Assembly (NCBI GenBank): GCA_964057225.1
Contig: OZ059895.1
Coordinates: forward strand, 6,758,001 to 6,822,000
DNA from: Auanema rhodensis
Lineage: Eukaryota > Nematoda > Chromadorea > Rhabditida > Rhabditidae
Length of the DNA stretch: 64,000 bases
Direction of reading: 5' to 3'
Within the stretch, counting starts at the first letter, position 1; every line of letters begins with the position of its first letter. Shown here piece by piece: positions 1 through 15,000 of the stretch. The translations under genes and the position numbers were made by a program. The notes below the pieces were generated by a model. That model made no database searches. It worked only from the letters and a program-made list of their open reading frames with translations, and was not told where the DNA came from.

Positions 1-3000
1 TTCCATCTTTCTGAAGATTCTGAAGCTTGTCTATCTCTTGACCGGAAATGTTTATTGTTCAGACAATCTCAGTCTAGAGTTTTGAATGTTTTTCTGAAGA
101 AGAATACGGTGCACGTGCCATTTGCCTTGGGGTATTCAACTTCATTTTTGGTTTAATTACCCAAGTTTGAGGTACTTTGATGATTCAACAACGGTTACAC
201 CTGATGTTGAACTAAATTTTGGAAAGCTCACTATATGTGAGCAACATTGATATTCCATCTTTCTGAAGATTCTGAAGCTTGTCTATCTCTTGAATGGAAA
301 CGTTTATTGTTCAGACAATCTCAGCCTAGAGTTTTGAATGTTTTTCTGAAGAAGAATACGGTGCACGTGCCATTTGCCTTGAGGTATTCATCTTCATCTT
401 TGGTTTAATTACCCAAGTTTGAGGTACTTTGATGATTCAACAAGGGTTACACCTGATGTTGAACTAAATTTTGGAAAGCTCACTATATGTGAGCAACATT
501 GATATTTCATCTTTCTGAAGATTCTGAAGCTTGTCTATCTCTTGACCGGAAATGTTTATTGTTCAGACAATCTCAGTCTAGAGTTTTGAATGTTTTTCTG
601 AAGAAGAATACGGTGCACGTGCCATTTGCCTTGGGGTATTCAACTTCATTTTTGGTTTAATTACCCAAGTTTGAGGTACTTTGATGATTCAACAAGGGTT
701 ACACCTGATGTTGAACTAAATTTTGGAAAGCTCACTATATGTGAGCAACATTTATATTTCATCTTTCTGAAGATTCTGAAGCTTGTCTATCTCTTGAGCG
801 GAAATGTTTATTGTTCAGACAATCTCAGTCTAGAGTTTTGAATGTTTTTCTGAAGAAGAATACGGTGCACGTGCCATTTGCCCTGGAGTATTCATCTTCA
901 TCTTTGGTTTAATTACCCAAGTTTGAGGTACTTTGATAATTCAACAACAGTTACACCTGATGTTGAACTAAATTTTCGAAAGCTCACTATATGTGAGCAA
1001 CATTGATATTTCATCTTTCTGAAGATTCTGAAGCTTGTCTATCTCTTGACCGGAAATGTTTATTGTTCAGACAATCTCAGTCTAGAGTTTTGAATGTTTT
1101 TCTGAAGAAGAATACGGTGCACGTGCCATTTGCCCTGGAGTATTCATCTTCATCTTTGGTTTAATTACCCAAGTTTGAGGTACTTTGATAATTCAACAAC
1201 AGTTACACCTGATGTTGAACTAAATTTTCGAAAGCTCACTATATGTGAGCAACATTGATATTTCATCTTTCTGAAGATTCTGAAGCTTGTCTATCTCTTG
1301 AATGGAAACGTTTATTGTTCGGAAATCTCAACCTAGAGTTTTGAATGTTTTTCTGAAGAAGAATACGGTGCACGTGCCATTTGCCTTGGGGTATTCATCT
1401 TCATCTTTGGTTTAATTACCCAAGTTTGAGGTACTTTGATAATTCAACAACGGTTACACCTGATGTTGAACTAAATTTTGGAAAGCTCACTATATGTGAG
1501 CAACATTGATATTTCTTCTCTCTGAACATTCGGAAGCTTGTCTATCTCTTGAATGGAAACGTTTATTGTTCAGACAATCTCAGCCTAGAGTTTTGAATGT
1601 TTTTCTGAAGAAGAATACGGTGCACGTGCCATTTGCCTTGGGGTGTTCATCTTCATCTTTGGTTTAATTACCCAAGTTTGAGGTACTTTGATAATTCAAC
1701 AACGGTTACACCTGATGTTGAACTAAATTTTCGAAAGCTCACTATATGTGAGCAACATTGATATTTCATCTTTCTGAAGATTCTGAAGCTTGTCTATCTC
1801 TTGAATGGAAACGTTTATTGTTCGGAAATCTCAACCTAGAGTTTTGAATGTTTTTCTGAAGAAGAATACGGTGCACGTGCCATTTGCCTTGGGGTATTCA
1901 TCTTCATCTTTGGTTTAATTACCCAAGTTTGAGGTACTTTGATGATTCAACAAGGGTTACACCTGATGTTGAACTAAATTTTGGAAAGCTCACTATATGT
2001 GAGCAACATTGATATTTCATCTTTCTGAAGATTCTGAAGCTTGTCTATCTCTTGAATGGAAACGTTTATTGTTCAGACAATCTCAGCCTAGAGTTTTGAA
2101 TGTTTTTCTGAAGAAGAATACGGTGCACGTGCCATTTGCCTTGAGGTATTCATCTTCATCTTTGGTTTAATTACCCAAGTTTGAGGTACTTTGATGATTC
2201 AACAAGGGTTACACCTGATGTTGAACTAAATTTTGGAAAGCTCACTATATGTGAGCAACATTGATATTTCATCTTTCTGAAGATTCTGAAGCTTGTCTAT
2301 CTCTTGACCGGAAATGTTTATTGTTCAGACAATCTCAGTCTAGAGTTTTGAATGTTTTTCTGAAGAAGAATACGGTGCACGTGCCATTTGCCTTGAGGTA
2401 TTCATCTTCATCTTTGGTTTAATTACCCAAGTTTGAGGTACTTTGATAATTCAACAACGGTTACACCTGATGTTGAACTAAATTTTGGAAAGCTCACTAT
2501 ATGTGAGCAACATTGATATTTCATCTTTCTGAAGATTCTGAAGCTTGTCTATCTCTTGATCGGAAATGTTTATTGTTCAGACAATCTCAGTCTAGAGTTT
2601 TGAATGTTTTTCTGAAGAAGAATACGGTGCACGTGCCATTTGCCTTGAGGTATTCATCTTCATCTTTGGTTTAATTACCCAAGTTTGAGGTATTTTGATA
2701 ATTCAACAACGGTTACACCTGATGTTGAACTAAATTTTGGAAAGCTCACTATATGTGAGCAACATTGATATTTCATCTTTCTGAAGATTCTGAAGCTTGT
2801 CTATCTCTTGATCGGAAATGTTTATTGTTCAGACAATCTCAGTCTAGAGTTTTGAATGTTTTTCTGAAGAAGAATACGGTGCACGTGCCATTTGCCTTGA
2901 GGTATTCATCTTCATTTTTGGTTTAATTACCCAAGTTTGAGGTACTTTGATGATTCAACAAGGGTTACACCTGATGTTGAACTAAATTTTGGAAAGCTCA

Positions 3001-6000
3001 CTATATGTGAGCAACATTGATATTCCATCTTTCTGAAGATTCTGAAGCTTGTCTATCTCTTTATCGGAAATGTTTATTGTTCAGACAATCTCAGCCTAGA
3101 GTTTTGAATGTTTTTCTGAAGAAGAATACGGTGCACGTGCCATTTGCCTTGAGGTATTCATCTTCATCTTTGGTTTAATTACCCAAGTTTGAGGTACTTT
3201 GATGATTCAACAAGGGTTACACCTGATGTTGAACTAAGTTTTGGAAAGCTCACTATATGTGAGCAACATTGATATTCCATCTTTCTGAAGATTCTGAAGC
3301 TTGTCTATCTCTTGATCGGAAATGTTTATTGTTCAGACAATCTCAGCCTAGAGTTTTGAATGTTTTTCTGAAGAAGAATACGGTGCACGTGCCATTTGCC
3401 TTGAGGTATTCATCTTCATCTTTGGTTTAATTACCCAAGTTTGAGGTACTTTGATAATTCAACAACGGTTACACCTGATGTTGAACTAAGTTTTGGAAAG
3501 CTCACTATATGTGAGCAACATTGATATTCCATCTTTCTGAAGATTCTGAAGCTTGTCTATCTCTTGATCGGAAATGTTTATTGTTCAGACAATCTCAGCC
3601 TAGAGTTTTGAATGTTTTTCTGAAGAAGAATACGGTGCACGTGCCATTTGCCTTGAGGTATTCATCTTCATCTTTGGTTTAATTACCCAAGTTTGAGGTA
3701 TTTTGATAATTCAACAACGGTTACACCTGATGTTGAACTAAATTTTGGAAAGCTCACTATATGTGAGCAACATTGATATTCCATCTTTCTGAAGATTCTG
3801 AAGCTTGTCTATCTCTTGATCGGAAATGTTTATTGTTCAGACAATCTCAGCCTAGAGTTTTGAATGTTTTTCTGAAGAAGAATACGGTGCACGTGCCATT
3901 TGCCTTGAGGTATTCATCTTCATCTTTGGTTTAATTACCCAAGTTTGAGGTATTTTGATAATTCAACAACGGTTACACCTGATGTTGAACTAAATTTTGG
4001 AAAGCTCACTATATGTGAGCAACATTGATATTCCATCTTTCTGAAGATTCTGAAGCTTGTCTATCTCTTGATCGGAAATGTTTATTGTTCAGACAATCTC
4101 AGCCTAGAGTTTTGAATGTTTTTCTGAAGAAGAATACGGTGCACGTGCCATTTGCCTTGAGGTATTCATCTTCATCTTTGGTTTAATTACCCAAGTTTGA
4201 GGTACTTTGATAATTCAACAACGGTTACACCTGATGTTGAACTAAGTTTTGGAAAGCTCACTATATGTGAGCAACATTGATATTCCATCTTTCTGAAGAT
4301 TCTGCAGCTTGTCTATCTCTTGATCGGAAATGTTTATTGTTCAGACAATCTCAGCCTAGAGTTTTGAATGTTTTTCTGAAGAAGAATACGGTGCACGTGC
4401 CATTTGCCTTGAGGTATTCATCTTCATCTTTGGTTTAATTACCCAAGTTTGAGGTACTTTGATAATTCAACAACGGTTACACCTGATGTTGAACTAAGTT
4501 TTGGAAAGCTCACTATATGTGAGCAACATTGATATTCCATCTTTCTGAAGATTCTGAAGCTTGTCTATCTCTTGATCGGAAATGTTTATTGTTCAGACAA
4601 TCTCAGCCTAGAGTTTTGAATGTTTTTCTGAAGAAGAATACGGTGCACGTGCCATTTGCCTTGAGGTATTCATCTTCATCTTTGGTTTAATTACCCAAGT
4701 TTGAGGTACTTTGATAATTCAACAACGGTTACACCTGATGTTGAACTAAATTTTGGAAAGCTCACTATATGTGAGCAACATTGATATTCCATCTTTCTGA
4801 AGATTCTGAAGCTTGTCTATCTCTTGATCGGAAATGTTTATTGTTCAGACAATCTCAGCCTAGAGTTTTGAATGTTTTTCTGAAGAAGAATACGGTGCAC
4901 GTGCCATTTGCCTTGAGGTATTCATCTTCATCTTTGGTTTAATTACCCAAGTTTGAGGTACTTTGATAATTCAACAACGGTTACACCTGATGTTGAACTA
5001 AGTTTTGGAAAGCTCACTATATGTGAGCAACATTGATATTCCATCTTTCTGAAGATTCTGAAGCTTGTCTATCTCTTGATCGGAAATGTTTATTGTTCAG
5101 ACAATCTCAGCCTAGAGTTTTGAATGTTTTTCTGAAGAAGAATACGGTGCACGTGCCATTTGCCTTGAGGTATTCATCTTCATCTTTGGTTTAATTACCC
5201 AAGTTTGAGGTATTTTGATAATTCAACAACGGTTACACCTGATGTTGAACTAAATTTTGGAAAGCTCACTATATGTGAGCAACATTGATATTCCATCTTT
5301 CTGAAGATTCTGAAGCTTGTCTATCTCTTGATCGGAAATGTTTATTGTTCAGACAATCTCAGCCTAGAGTTTTGAATGTTTTTCTGAAGAAGAATACGGT
5401 GCACGTGCCATTTGCCTTGAGGTATTCATCTTCATCTTTGGTTTAATTACCCAAGTTTGAGGTATTTTGATAATTCAACAACGGTTACACCTGATGTTGA
5501 ACTAAATTTTGGAAAGCTCACTATATGTGAGCAACATTGATATTCCATCTTTCTGAAGATTCTGAAGCTTGTCTATCTCTTGATCGGAAATGTTTATTGT
5601 TCAGACAATCTCAGCCTAGAGTTTTGAATGTTTTTCTGAAGAAGAATACGGTGCACGTGCCATTTGCCCTGGAGTATTCATCTTCATCTTTGGTTTAATT
5701 ACCCAAGTTTGAGGTACTTTGATGATTCAACAACGGTTACACCTGATGTTGAACTAAATTTTGGAAAGCTCACTATATGTGAGCAACATTAATATTCCAT
5801 CTTTCTGAAGATTCTGAAGCTTGTCTATCTCTTGATCGGAAATGTTTATTGTTCAGACAATCTCAGCCTAGAGTTTTGAATGTTTTTCTGAAGAAGAATA
5901 CGGTGCACGTGCCATTTGCCTTGAGGTATTCATCTTCATCTTTGGTTTAATTACCCAAGTTTGAGGTATTTTGATAATTCAACAACGGTTACACCTGATG

Positions 6001-9000
6001 TTGAACTAAATTTTGGAAAGCTCACTATATGTGAGCAACATTGATATTCCATCTTTCTGAAGATTCTGAAGCTTGTCTATCTCTTGATCGGAAATGTTTA
6101 TTGTTCAGACAATCTCAGCCTAGAGTTTTGAATGTTTTTCTGAAGAAGAATACGGTGCACGTGCCATTTGCCCTGGAGTATTCATCTTCATCTTTGGTTT
6201 AATTACCCAAGTTTGAGGTACTTTGATAATTCAACAACGGTTACACCTGATGTTGAACTAAATTTTGGAAAGCTCACTATATGTGAGCAACATTAATATT
6301 CCATCTTTCTGAAGATTCTGAAGCTTGTCTATCTCTTGATCGGAAATGTTTATTGTTCAGACAATCTCAGCCTAGAGTTTTGAATGTTTTTCTGAAGAAG
6401 AATACGGTGCACGTGCCATTTGCCTTGAGGTATTCATCTTCATCTTTGGTTTAATTACCCAAGTTTGAGGTATTTTGATAATTCAACAACGGTTACACCT
6501 GATGTTGAACTAAATTTTGGAAAGCTCACTATATGTGAGCAACATTGATATTCCATCTTTCTGAAGATTCTGAAGCTTGTCTATCTCTTGATCGGAAATG
6601 TTTATTGTTCAGACAATCTCAGCCTAGAGTTTTGAATGTTTTTCTGAAGAAGAATACGGTGCACGTGCCATTTGCCTTGAGGTATTCATCTTCATCTTTG
6701 GTTTAATTACCCAAGTTTGAGGTACTTTGATAATTCAACAACGGTTACACCTGATGTTGAACTAAATTTTGGAAAGCTCACTATATGTGAGCAACATTGA
6801 TATTCCATCTTTCTGAAGATTCTGAAGCTTGTCTATCTCTTGATCGGAAATGTTTATTGTTCAGACAATCTCAGCCTAGAGTTTTGAATGTTTTTCTGAA
6901 GAAGAATACGGTGCACGTGCCATTTGCCTTGAGGTATTCATCTTCATCTTTGGTTTAATTACCCAAGTTTGAGGTATTTTGATAAATCAACAACGGTTAC
7001 ACCTGATGTTGAACTAAATTTTGGAAAGCTCACTATATGTGAGCAACATTGATATTTCATCTTTCTGAAGATTCTGAAGCTTGTCTATCTCTTGATCGGA
7101 AATGTTTATTGTTCAGACAATCTCAGCCTAGAGTTTTGAATGTTTTTCTGAAGAAGAATACGGTGCACGTGCCATTTGCCTTGAGGTATTCATCTTCATC
7201 TTTGGTTTAATTACCCAAGTTTGAGGTACTTTGATGATTCAACAAGGGTTACACCTGATGCTGAACTAAATTTTGGAAAGCTCACTATATGTGAGCAACA
7301 TTGATATTCCATCTTTCTGAAGATTCTGAAGCTTGTCTATCTCTTGATCGGAAATGTTTATTGTTCAGACAATCTCAGTCTAGAGTTTTGAATGTTTTTC
7401 TGAAGAAGAATACGGTGCACGTGCCATTTGCCCTGGAGTATTCATCTTCATCTTTGGTTTAATTACCCAAGTTTGAGGTACTTTGATAATTCAACAACGG
7501 TTACACCTGATGTTGAACTAAATTTTGGAAAGCTCACTATATGTGAGCAACATTAATATTCCATCTTTCTGAAGATTCTGAAGCTTGTCTATCTCTTGAT
7601 CGGAAATGTTTATTGTTCAGACAATCTCAGCCTAGAGTTTTGAATGTTTTTCTGAAGAAGAATACGGTGCACGTGCCATTTGCCTTGAGGTATTCATCTT
7701 CATCTTTGGTTTAATTACCCAAGTTTGAGGTATTTTGATAATTCAACAACGGTTACACCTGATGTTGAACTAAATTTTGGAAAGCTCACTATATGTGAGC
7801 AACATTGATATTCCATCTTTCTGAAGATTCTGAAGCTTGTCTATCTCTTGATCGGAAATGTTTATTGTTCAGACAATCTCAGCCTAGAGTTTTGAATGTT
7901 TTTCTGAAGAAGAATACGGTGCACGTGCCATTTGCCTTGAGGTATTCATCTTCATCTTTGGTTTAATTACCCAAGTTTGAGGTATTTTGATAAATCAACA
8001 ACGGTTACACCTGATGTTGAACTAAATTTTGGAAAGCTCACTATATGTGAGCAACATTGATATTTCATCTTTCTGAAGATTCTGAAGCTTGTCTATCTCT
8101 TGATCGGAAATGTTTATTGTTCAGACAATCTCAGCCTAGAGTTTTGAATGTTTTTCTGAAGAAGAATACGGTGCACGTGCCATTTGCCTTGAGGTATTCA
8201 TCTTCATCTTTGGTTTAATTACCCAAGTTTGAGGTACTTTGATGATTCAACAAGGGTTACACCTGATGCTGAACTAAATTTTGGAAAGCTCACTATATGT
8301 GAGCAACATTGATATTCCATCTTTCTGAAGATTCTGAAGCTTGTCTATCTCTTTATCGGAAATGTTTATTGTTCAGACAATCTCAGCCTAGAGTTTTGAA
8401 TGTTTTTCTGAAGAAGAATACGGTGCACGTGCCATTTGCCTTGAGGTATTCATCTTCATCTTTGGTTTAATTACCCAAGTTTGAGGTACTTTGATGATTC
8501 AACAAGGGTTACACCTGATGCTGAACTAAATTTTGGAAAGCTCACTATATGTGAGCAACATTGATATTCCATCTTTCTGAAGATTCTGAAGCTTGTCTAT
8601 CTCTTTATCGGAAATGTTTATTGTTCAGACAATCTCAGCCTAGAGTTTTGAATGTTTTTCTGAAGAAGAATACGGTGCACGTGCCATTTGCCTTGAGGTA
8701 TTCATCTTCATCTTTGGTTTAATTACCCAAGTTTGAGGTATTTTGATAAATCAACAACGGTTACACCTGATGTTGAACTAAATTTTGGAAAGCTCACTAT
8801 ATGTGAGCAACATTGATATTTCATCTTTCTGAAGATTCTGAAGCTTGTCTATCTCTTGATCGGAAATGTTTATTGTTCAGACAATCTCAGTCTAGAGTTT
8901 TGAATGTTTTTCTGAAGAAGAATACGGTGCACGTGCCATTTGCCTTGAGGTATTCATCTTCATCTTTGGTTTAATTACCCAAGTTTGAGGTACTTTGATA

Positions 9001-12000
9001 ATTCAACAACGGTTACACCTGATGTTGAACTAAGTTTTGGAAAGCTCACTATATGTGAGCAACATTGATATTCCATCTTTCTGAAGATTCTGAAGCTTGT
9101 CTATCTCTTGAATGGAAACGTTTATTGTTCAGACAATCTCAGCCTAGAGTTTTGAATGTTTTTCTGAAGAAGAATACGGTGCACGTGCCATTTGCCTTGA
9201 GGTATTCATCTTCATCTTTGGTTTAATCACCCAAGTTTGAGGTATTTTGATAATTCAACAACGGTTACACCTGATGTTGAACTAAATTTTGGAAAGCTCA
9301 CTATATGTGAGCAACATTGATATTCCATCTTTCTGAAGATTCTGAAGCTTGTCTATCTCTTTATCGGAAATGTTTATTGTTCAGACAATCTCAGTCTAGA
9401 GTTTTGAATGTTTTTCTGAAGAAGAATACGGTGCACGTGCCATTTGCCTTGAGGTATTCATCTTCATCTTTGGTTTAATTACCCAAGTTTGAGGTACTTT
9501 GATGATTCAACAAGGGTTACACCTGATGTTGAACTAAATTTTGGAAAGCTCACTATATGTGAGCAACATTGATATTCCATCTTTCTGAAGATTCTGAAGC
9601 TTGTCTATCTCTTTATCGGAAATGTTTATTGTTCAGACAATCTCAGCCTAGAGTTTTGAATGTTTTTCTGAAGAAGAATACGGTGCACGTGCCATTTGCC
9701 TTGAGGTATTCATCTTCATCTTTGGTTTAATTACCCAAGTTTGAGGTACTTTGATGATTCAACAAGGGTTACACCTGATGTTGAACTAAATTTTGGAAAG
9801 CTCACTATATGTGAGCAACATTGATATTCCATCTTTCTGAAGATTCTGAAGCTTGTCTATCTCTTGATCGGAAATGTTTATTGTTCAGACAATCTCAGTC
9901 TAGAGTTTTGAATGTTTTTCTGAAGAAGAATACGGTGCACGTGCCATTTGCCTTGAGGTATTCATCTTCATCTTTGGTTTAATTACCCAAGTTTGAGGTA
10001 CTTTGATGATTCAACAAGGGTTACACCTGATGTTGAACTAAATTTTGGAAAGCTCACTATATGTGAGCAACATTGATATTCCATCTTTCTGAAGATTCTG
10101 AAGCTTGTCTATCTCTTTATCGGAAATGTTTATTGTTCAGACAATCTCAGCCTAGAGTTTTGAATGTTTTTCTGAAGAAGAATACGGTGCACGTGCCATT
10201 TGCCTTGAGGTATTCATCTTCATCTTTGGTTTAATTACCCAAGTTTGAGGTACTTTGATAATTCAACAACGGTTACACCTGATGTTGAACTAAATTTTGG
10301 AAAGCTCACTATATGTGAGCAACATTGATATTCCATCTTTCTGAAGATTCTGAAGCTTGTCTATCTCTTGATCGGAAATGTTTATTGTTCAGACAATCTC
10401 AGCCTAGAGTTTTGAATGTTTTTCTGAAGAAGAATACGGTGCACGTGCCATTTGCCTTGAGGTATTCATCTTCATCTTTGGTTTAATTACCCAAGTTTGA
10501 GGTACTTTGATAATTCAACAACGGTTACACCTGATGTTGAACTAAGTTTTGGAAAGCTCACTATATGTGAGCAACATTGATATTCCATCTTTCTGAAGAT
10601 TCTGAAGCTTGTCTATCTCTTGAATGGAAACGTTTATTGTTCAGACAATCTCAGCCTAGAGTTTTGAATGTTTTTCTGAAGAAGAATACGGTGCACGTGC
10701 CATTTGCCTTGAGGTATTCATCTTCATCTTTGGTTTAATTACCCAAGTTTGAGGTACTTTGATGATTCAACAAGGGTTACACCTGATGTTGAACTAAATT
10801 TTGGAAAGCTCACTATATGTGAACAACATTGATATTCCATCTTTCTGAAGATTCTGAAGCTTGTCTATCTCTTTATCGGAAATGTTTATTGTTCAGACAA
10901 TCTCAGCCTAGAGTTTTGAATGTTTTTCTGAAGAAGAATACGGTGCACGTGCCATTTGCCTTGAGGTATTCATCTTCATCTTTGGTTTAATTACCCAAGT
11001 TTGAGGTACTTTGATAATTCAACAACGGTTACACCTGATGTTGAACTAAATTTTGGAAAGCTCACTATATGTGAGCAACATTGATATTCCATCTTTCTGA
11101 AGATTCTGAAGCTTGTCTATCTCTTGATCGGAAATGTTTATTGTTCAGACAATCTCAGCCTAGAGTTTTGAATGTTTTTCTGAAGAAGAATACGGTGCAC
11201 GTGCCATTTGCCTTGAGGTATTCATCTTCATCTTTGGTTTAATTACCCAAGTTTGAGGTATTTTGATAATTCAACAACGGTTACACCTGATGTTGAACTA
11301 AATTTTGGAAAGCTCACTATATGTGAGCAACATTGATATTCCATCTTTCTGAAGATTCTGAAGCTTGTCTATCTCTTGAATGGAAACGTTTATTGTTCAG
11401 ACAATCTCAGCCTAGAGTTTTGAATGTTTTTCTGAAGAAGAATACGGTGCACGTGCCATTTGCCTTGAGGTATTCATCTTCATCTTTGGTTTAATTACCC
11501 AAGTTTGAGGTATTTTGATAATTCAACAACGGTTACACCTGATGTTGAACTAAATTTTGGAAAGCTCACTATATGTGAGCAACATTGATATTCCATCTTT
11601 CTGAAGATTCTGAAGCTTGTCTATCTCTTTATCGGAAATGTTTATTGTTCAGACAATCTCAGCCTAGAGTTTTGAATGTTTTTCTGAAGAAGAATACGGT
11701 GCACGTGCCATTTGCCTTGAGGTATTCATCTTCATCTTTGGTTTAATTACCCAAGTTTGAGGTACTTTGATAAATCAACAACGGTTACACCTGATGTTGA
11801 ACTAAGTTTTGGAAAGCTCACTATATGTGAGCAACATTGATATTCCATCTTTCTGAAGATTCTGAAGCTTGTCTATCTCTTGATCGGAAATGTTTATTGT
11901 TCAGACAATCTCAGCCTAGAGTTTTGAATGTTTTTCCGAAGAAGAATACGGTGCACGTGCCATTTGACTTGAGGTATTCATCTTCATCTTTGGTTTAATT

Positions 12001-15000
12001 ACCCAAGTTTGAGGTATTTTGATAATTCAACAACTGTTACACCTGATGTTGAACTAAATTTTGGAAAGCTCACTATATGTGAGCAACATTGATATTTCAT
12101 CTTTCTGAAGATTCTGAAGCTTGTCTATCTCTTGATCGGAAATGTTTATTGTTCAGACAATCTCAGCCTAGAGTTTTGAATGTTTTTCTGAAGAAGAATA
12201 CGGTGCACGTGCCATTTGCCTTGAGGTATTCATCTTCATCTTTGGTTTAATTACCCAAGTTTGAGGTACTTTGATGATTCAACAAGGGTTACACCTGATG
12301 TTGAACTAAATTTTGGAAAGCTCACTATATGTGAGCAACATTGATATTCCTTCTTTCTGAAGATTCTGAAGCTTGTCTATCTCTTGATCGGAAATGTTTA
12401 TTGTTCAGACAATCTCAGTCTAGAGTTTTGAATGTTTTTCTGAAGAAGAATACGGTGCACCTGCCATTTGCCTTGAGGTATTCATCTTCATCTTTGGTTT
12501 AATTACCCAAGTTTGAGGTATTTTGATAATTCAACAACGGTTACACCTGATGTTGAACTAAATTTTGGAAAGCTCACTATATGTGAGCAACATTGATATT
12601 CCATCTTTCTGAAGATTCTGAAGCTTGTCTATCTCTTGAATGGAAACGTTTATTGTTCAGACAATCTCAGCCTAGAGTTTTGAATGTTTTTCTGAAGAAG
12701 AATACGGTGCACGTGCCATTTGCCTTGAGGTATTCATCTTCATCTTTGGTTTAATTACCCAAGTTTGAGGTATTTTGATAATTCAACAACGGTTACACCT
12801 GATGTTGAACTAAATTTTGGAAAGCTCACTTTATGTGAGCAACATTGATATTCCATCTTTCTGAAGATTCTGAAGCTTGTCTATCTCTTGAATGGAAACG
12901 TTTATTGTTCAGACAATCTCAGCCTAGAGTTTTGAATGTTTTTCTGAAGAAGAATACGGTGCACGTGCCATTTGCCTTGAGGTATTCATCTTCATCTTTG
13001 GTTTAATTACCCAAGTTTGAGGTACTTTGATAATTCAACAACGGTTACACCTGATGTTGAACTAAGTTTTGGAAAGCTCACTATATGTGAGCAACATTGA
13101 TATTCCATCTTTCTGAAGATTCTGAAGCTTGTCTATCTATTGAATGAAAACGTTTATTGTTCAGACAATCTCAGCCTAGAGTTTTGAATGTTTTTCTGAA
13201 GAAGAATACGGTGCACGTGCCATTTGCCTTGAGGTATTCATCTTCATCTTTGGTTTAATTACCCAAGTTTGAGGTATTTTGATAATTCAACAACGGTTAC
13301 ACCTGATGTTGAACTAAATTTTGGAAAGCTCACTTTATGTGAGCAACATTGATATTCCATCTTTCTGAAGATTCTGAAGCTTGTCTATCTCTTGATCGGA
13401 AATGTTTATTGTTCAGACAATCTCAGTCTAGAGTTTTGAATGTTTTTCTGAAGAAGAATACGGTGCACGTGCCATTTGCCTTGAGGTATTCATCTTCATC
13501 TTTGGTTGAATTACCCAAGTTTGAGGTACTTTGATAATTCAACAACGGTTACACCTGATGTTGAACTAAGTTTTGGAAAGCTCACTATATGTGAGCAACA
13601 TTGATATTCCATCTTTCTGAAGATTCTGAAGCTTGTCTATCTCTTGAATGGAAACGTTTATTGTTCAGACAATCTCAGTCTAGAGTTTTGAATGTTTTTC
13701 TGAAGAAGAATACGGTGCACGTGCCATTTGCCTTGAGGTATTCATCTTCATCTTTGGTTGAATTACCCAAGTTTGAGGTACTTTGATAATTCAACAACGG
13801 TTACACCTGATGTTGAACTAAGTTTTGGAAAGCTCACTATATGTGAGCAACATTGATATTCCATCTTTCTGAAGATTCTGAAGCTTGTCTATCTCTTGAA
13901 TGGAAACGTTTATTCTTCAGACAATCTCAGTCTAGAGTTTTGAATGTTTTTCTGAAGAAGAATACGGTGCACGTGCCATTTGCCTTGAGGTATTCATCTT
14001 CATCTTTGGTTTAATTACCCAAGTTTGAGGTACTTTGATAATTCAACAACGGTTACACCTGATGTTGAACTAAGTTTTGGAAAGCTCACTATATGTGAGC
14101 AACATTGATATTCCATCTTTCTGAAGATTCTGAAGCTTGTCTATCTCTTTATCGGAAATGTTTATTGTTCAGACAATCTCAGCCTAGAGTTTTGAATGTT
14201 TTTCTGAAGAAGAATACGGTGCACGTGCCATTTGCCTTGAGGTATTCATCTTCATCTTTGGTTTAATTACCCAAGTTTGAGGTACTTTGATAATTCAACA
14301 ACGGTTACACCTGATGTTGAACTAAGTTTTGGAAAGCTCACTATATGTGAGCAACATTGATATTCCATCTTTCTGAAGATTCTGAAGCTTGTCTATCTAT
14401 TGAATGAAAACGTTTATTGTTCAGACAATCTCAGCCTAGAGTTTTGAATGTTTTTCTGAAGAAGAATACGGTGCACGTGCCATTTGCCTTGAGGTATTCA
14501 TCTTCATCTTTGGTTTAATTACCCAAGTTTGAGGTATTTTGATAATTCAACAACGGTTACACCTGATGTTGAACTAAGTTTTGGAAAGCTCACTATATGT
14601 GAGCAACATTGATATTCCATCTTTCTGAAGATTCTGAAGCTTGTCTATCTCTTGAATGGAAACGTTTATTGTTCAGACAATCTCAGCCTAGAGTTTTGAA
14701 TGTTTTTCTGAAGAAGAATACGGTGCACGTGCCATTTGCCTTGAGGTATTCATCTTCATCTTTGGTTTAATTACCCAAGTTTGAGGTATTTTGATAATTC
14801 AACAACGGTTACACCTGATGTTGAACTAAATTTTGGAAAGCTCACTTTATGTGAGCAACATTGATATTCCATCTTTCTGAAGATTCTGAAGCTTGTCTAT
14901 CTCTTGATCGGAAATGTTTATTGTTCAGACAATCTCAGTCTAGAGTTTTGAATGTTTTTCTGAAGAAGAATACGGTGCACGTGCCATTTGCCTTGAGGTA

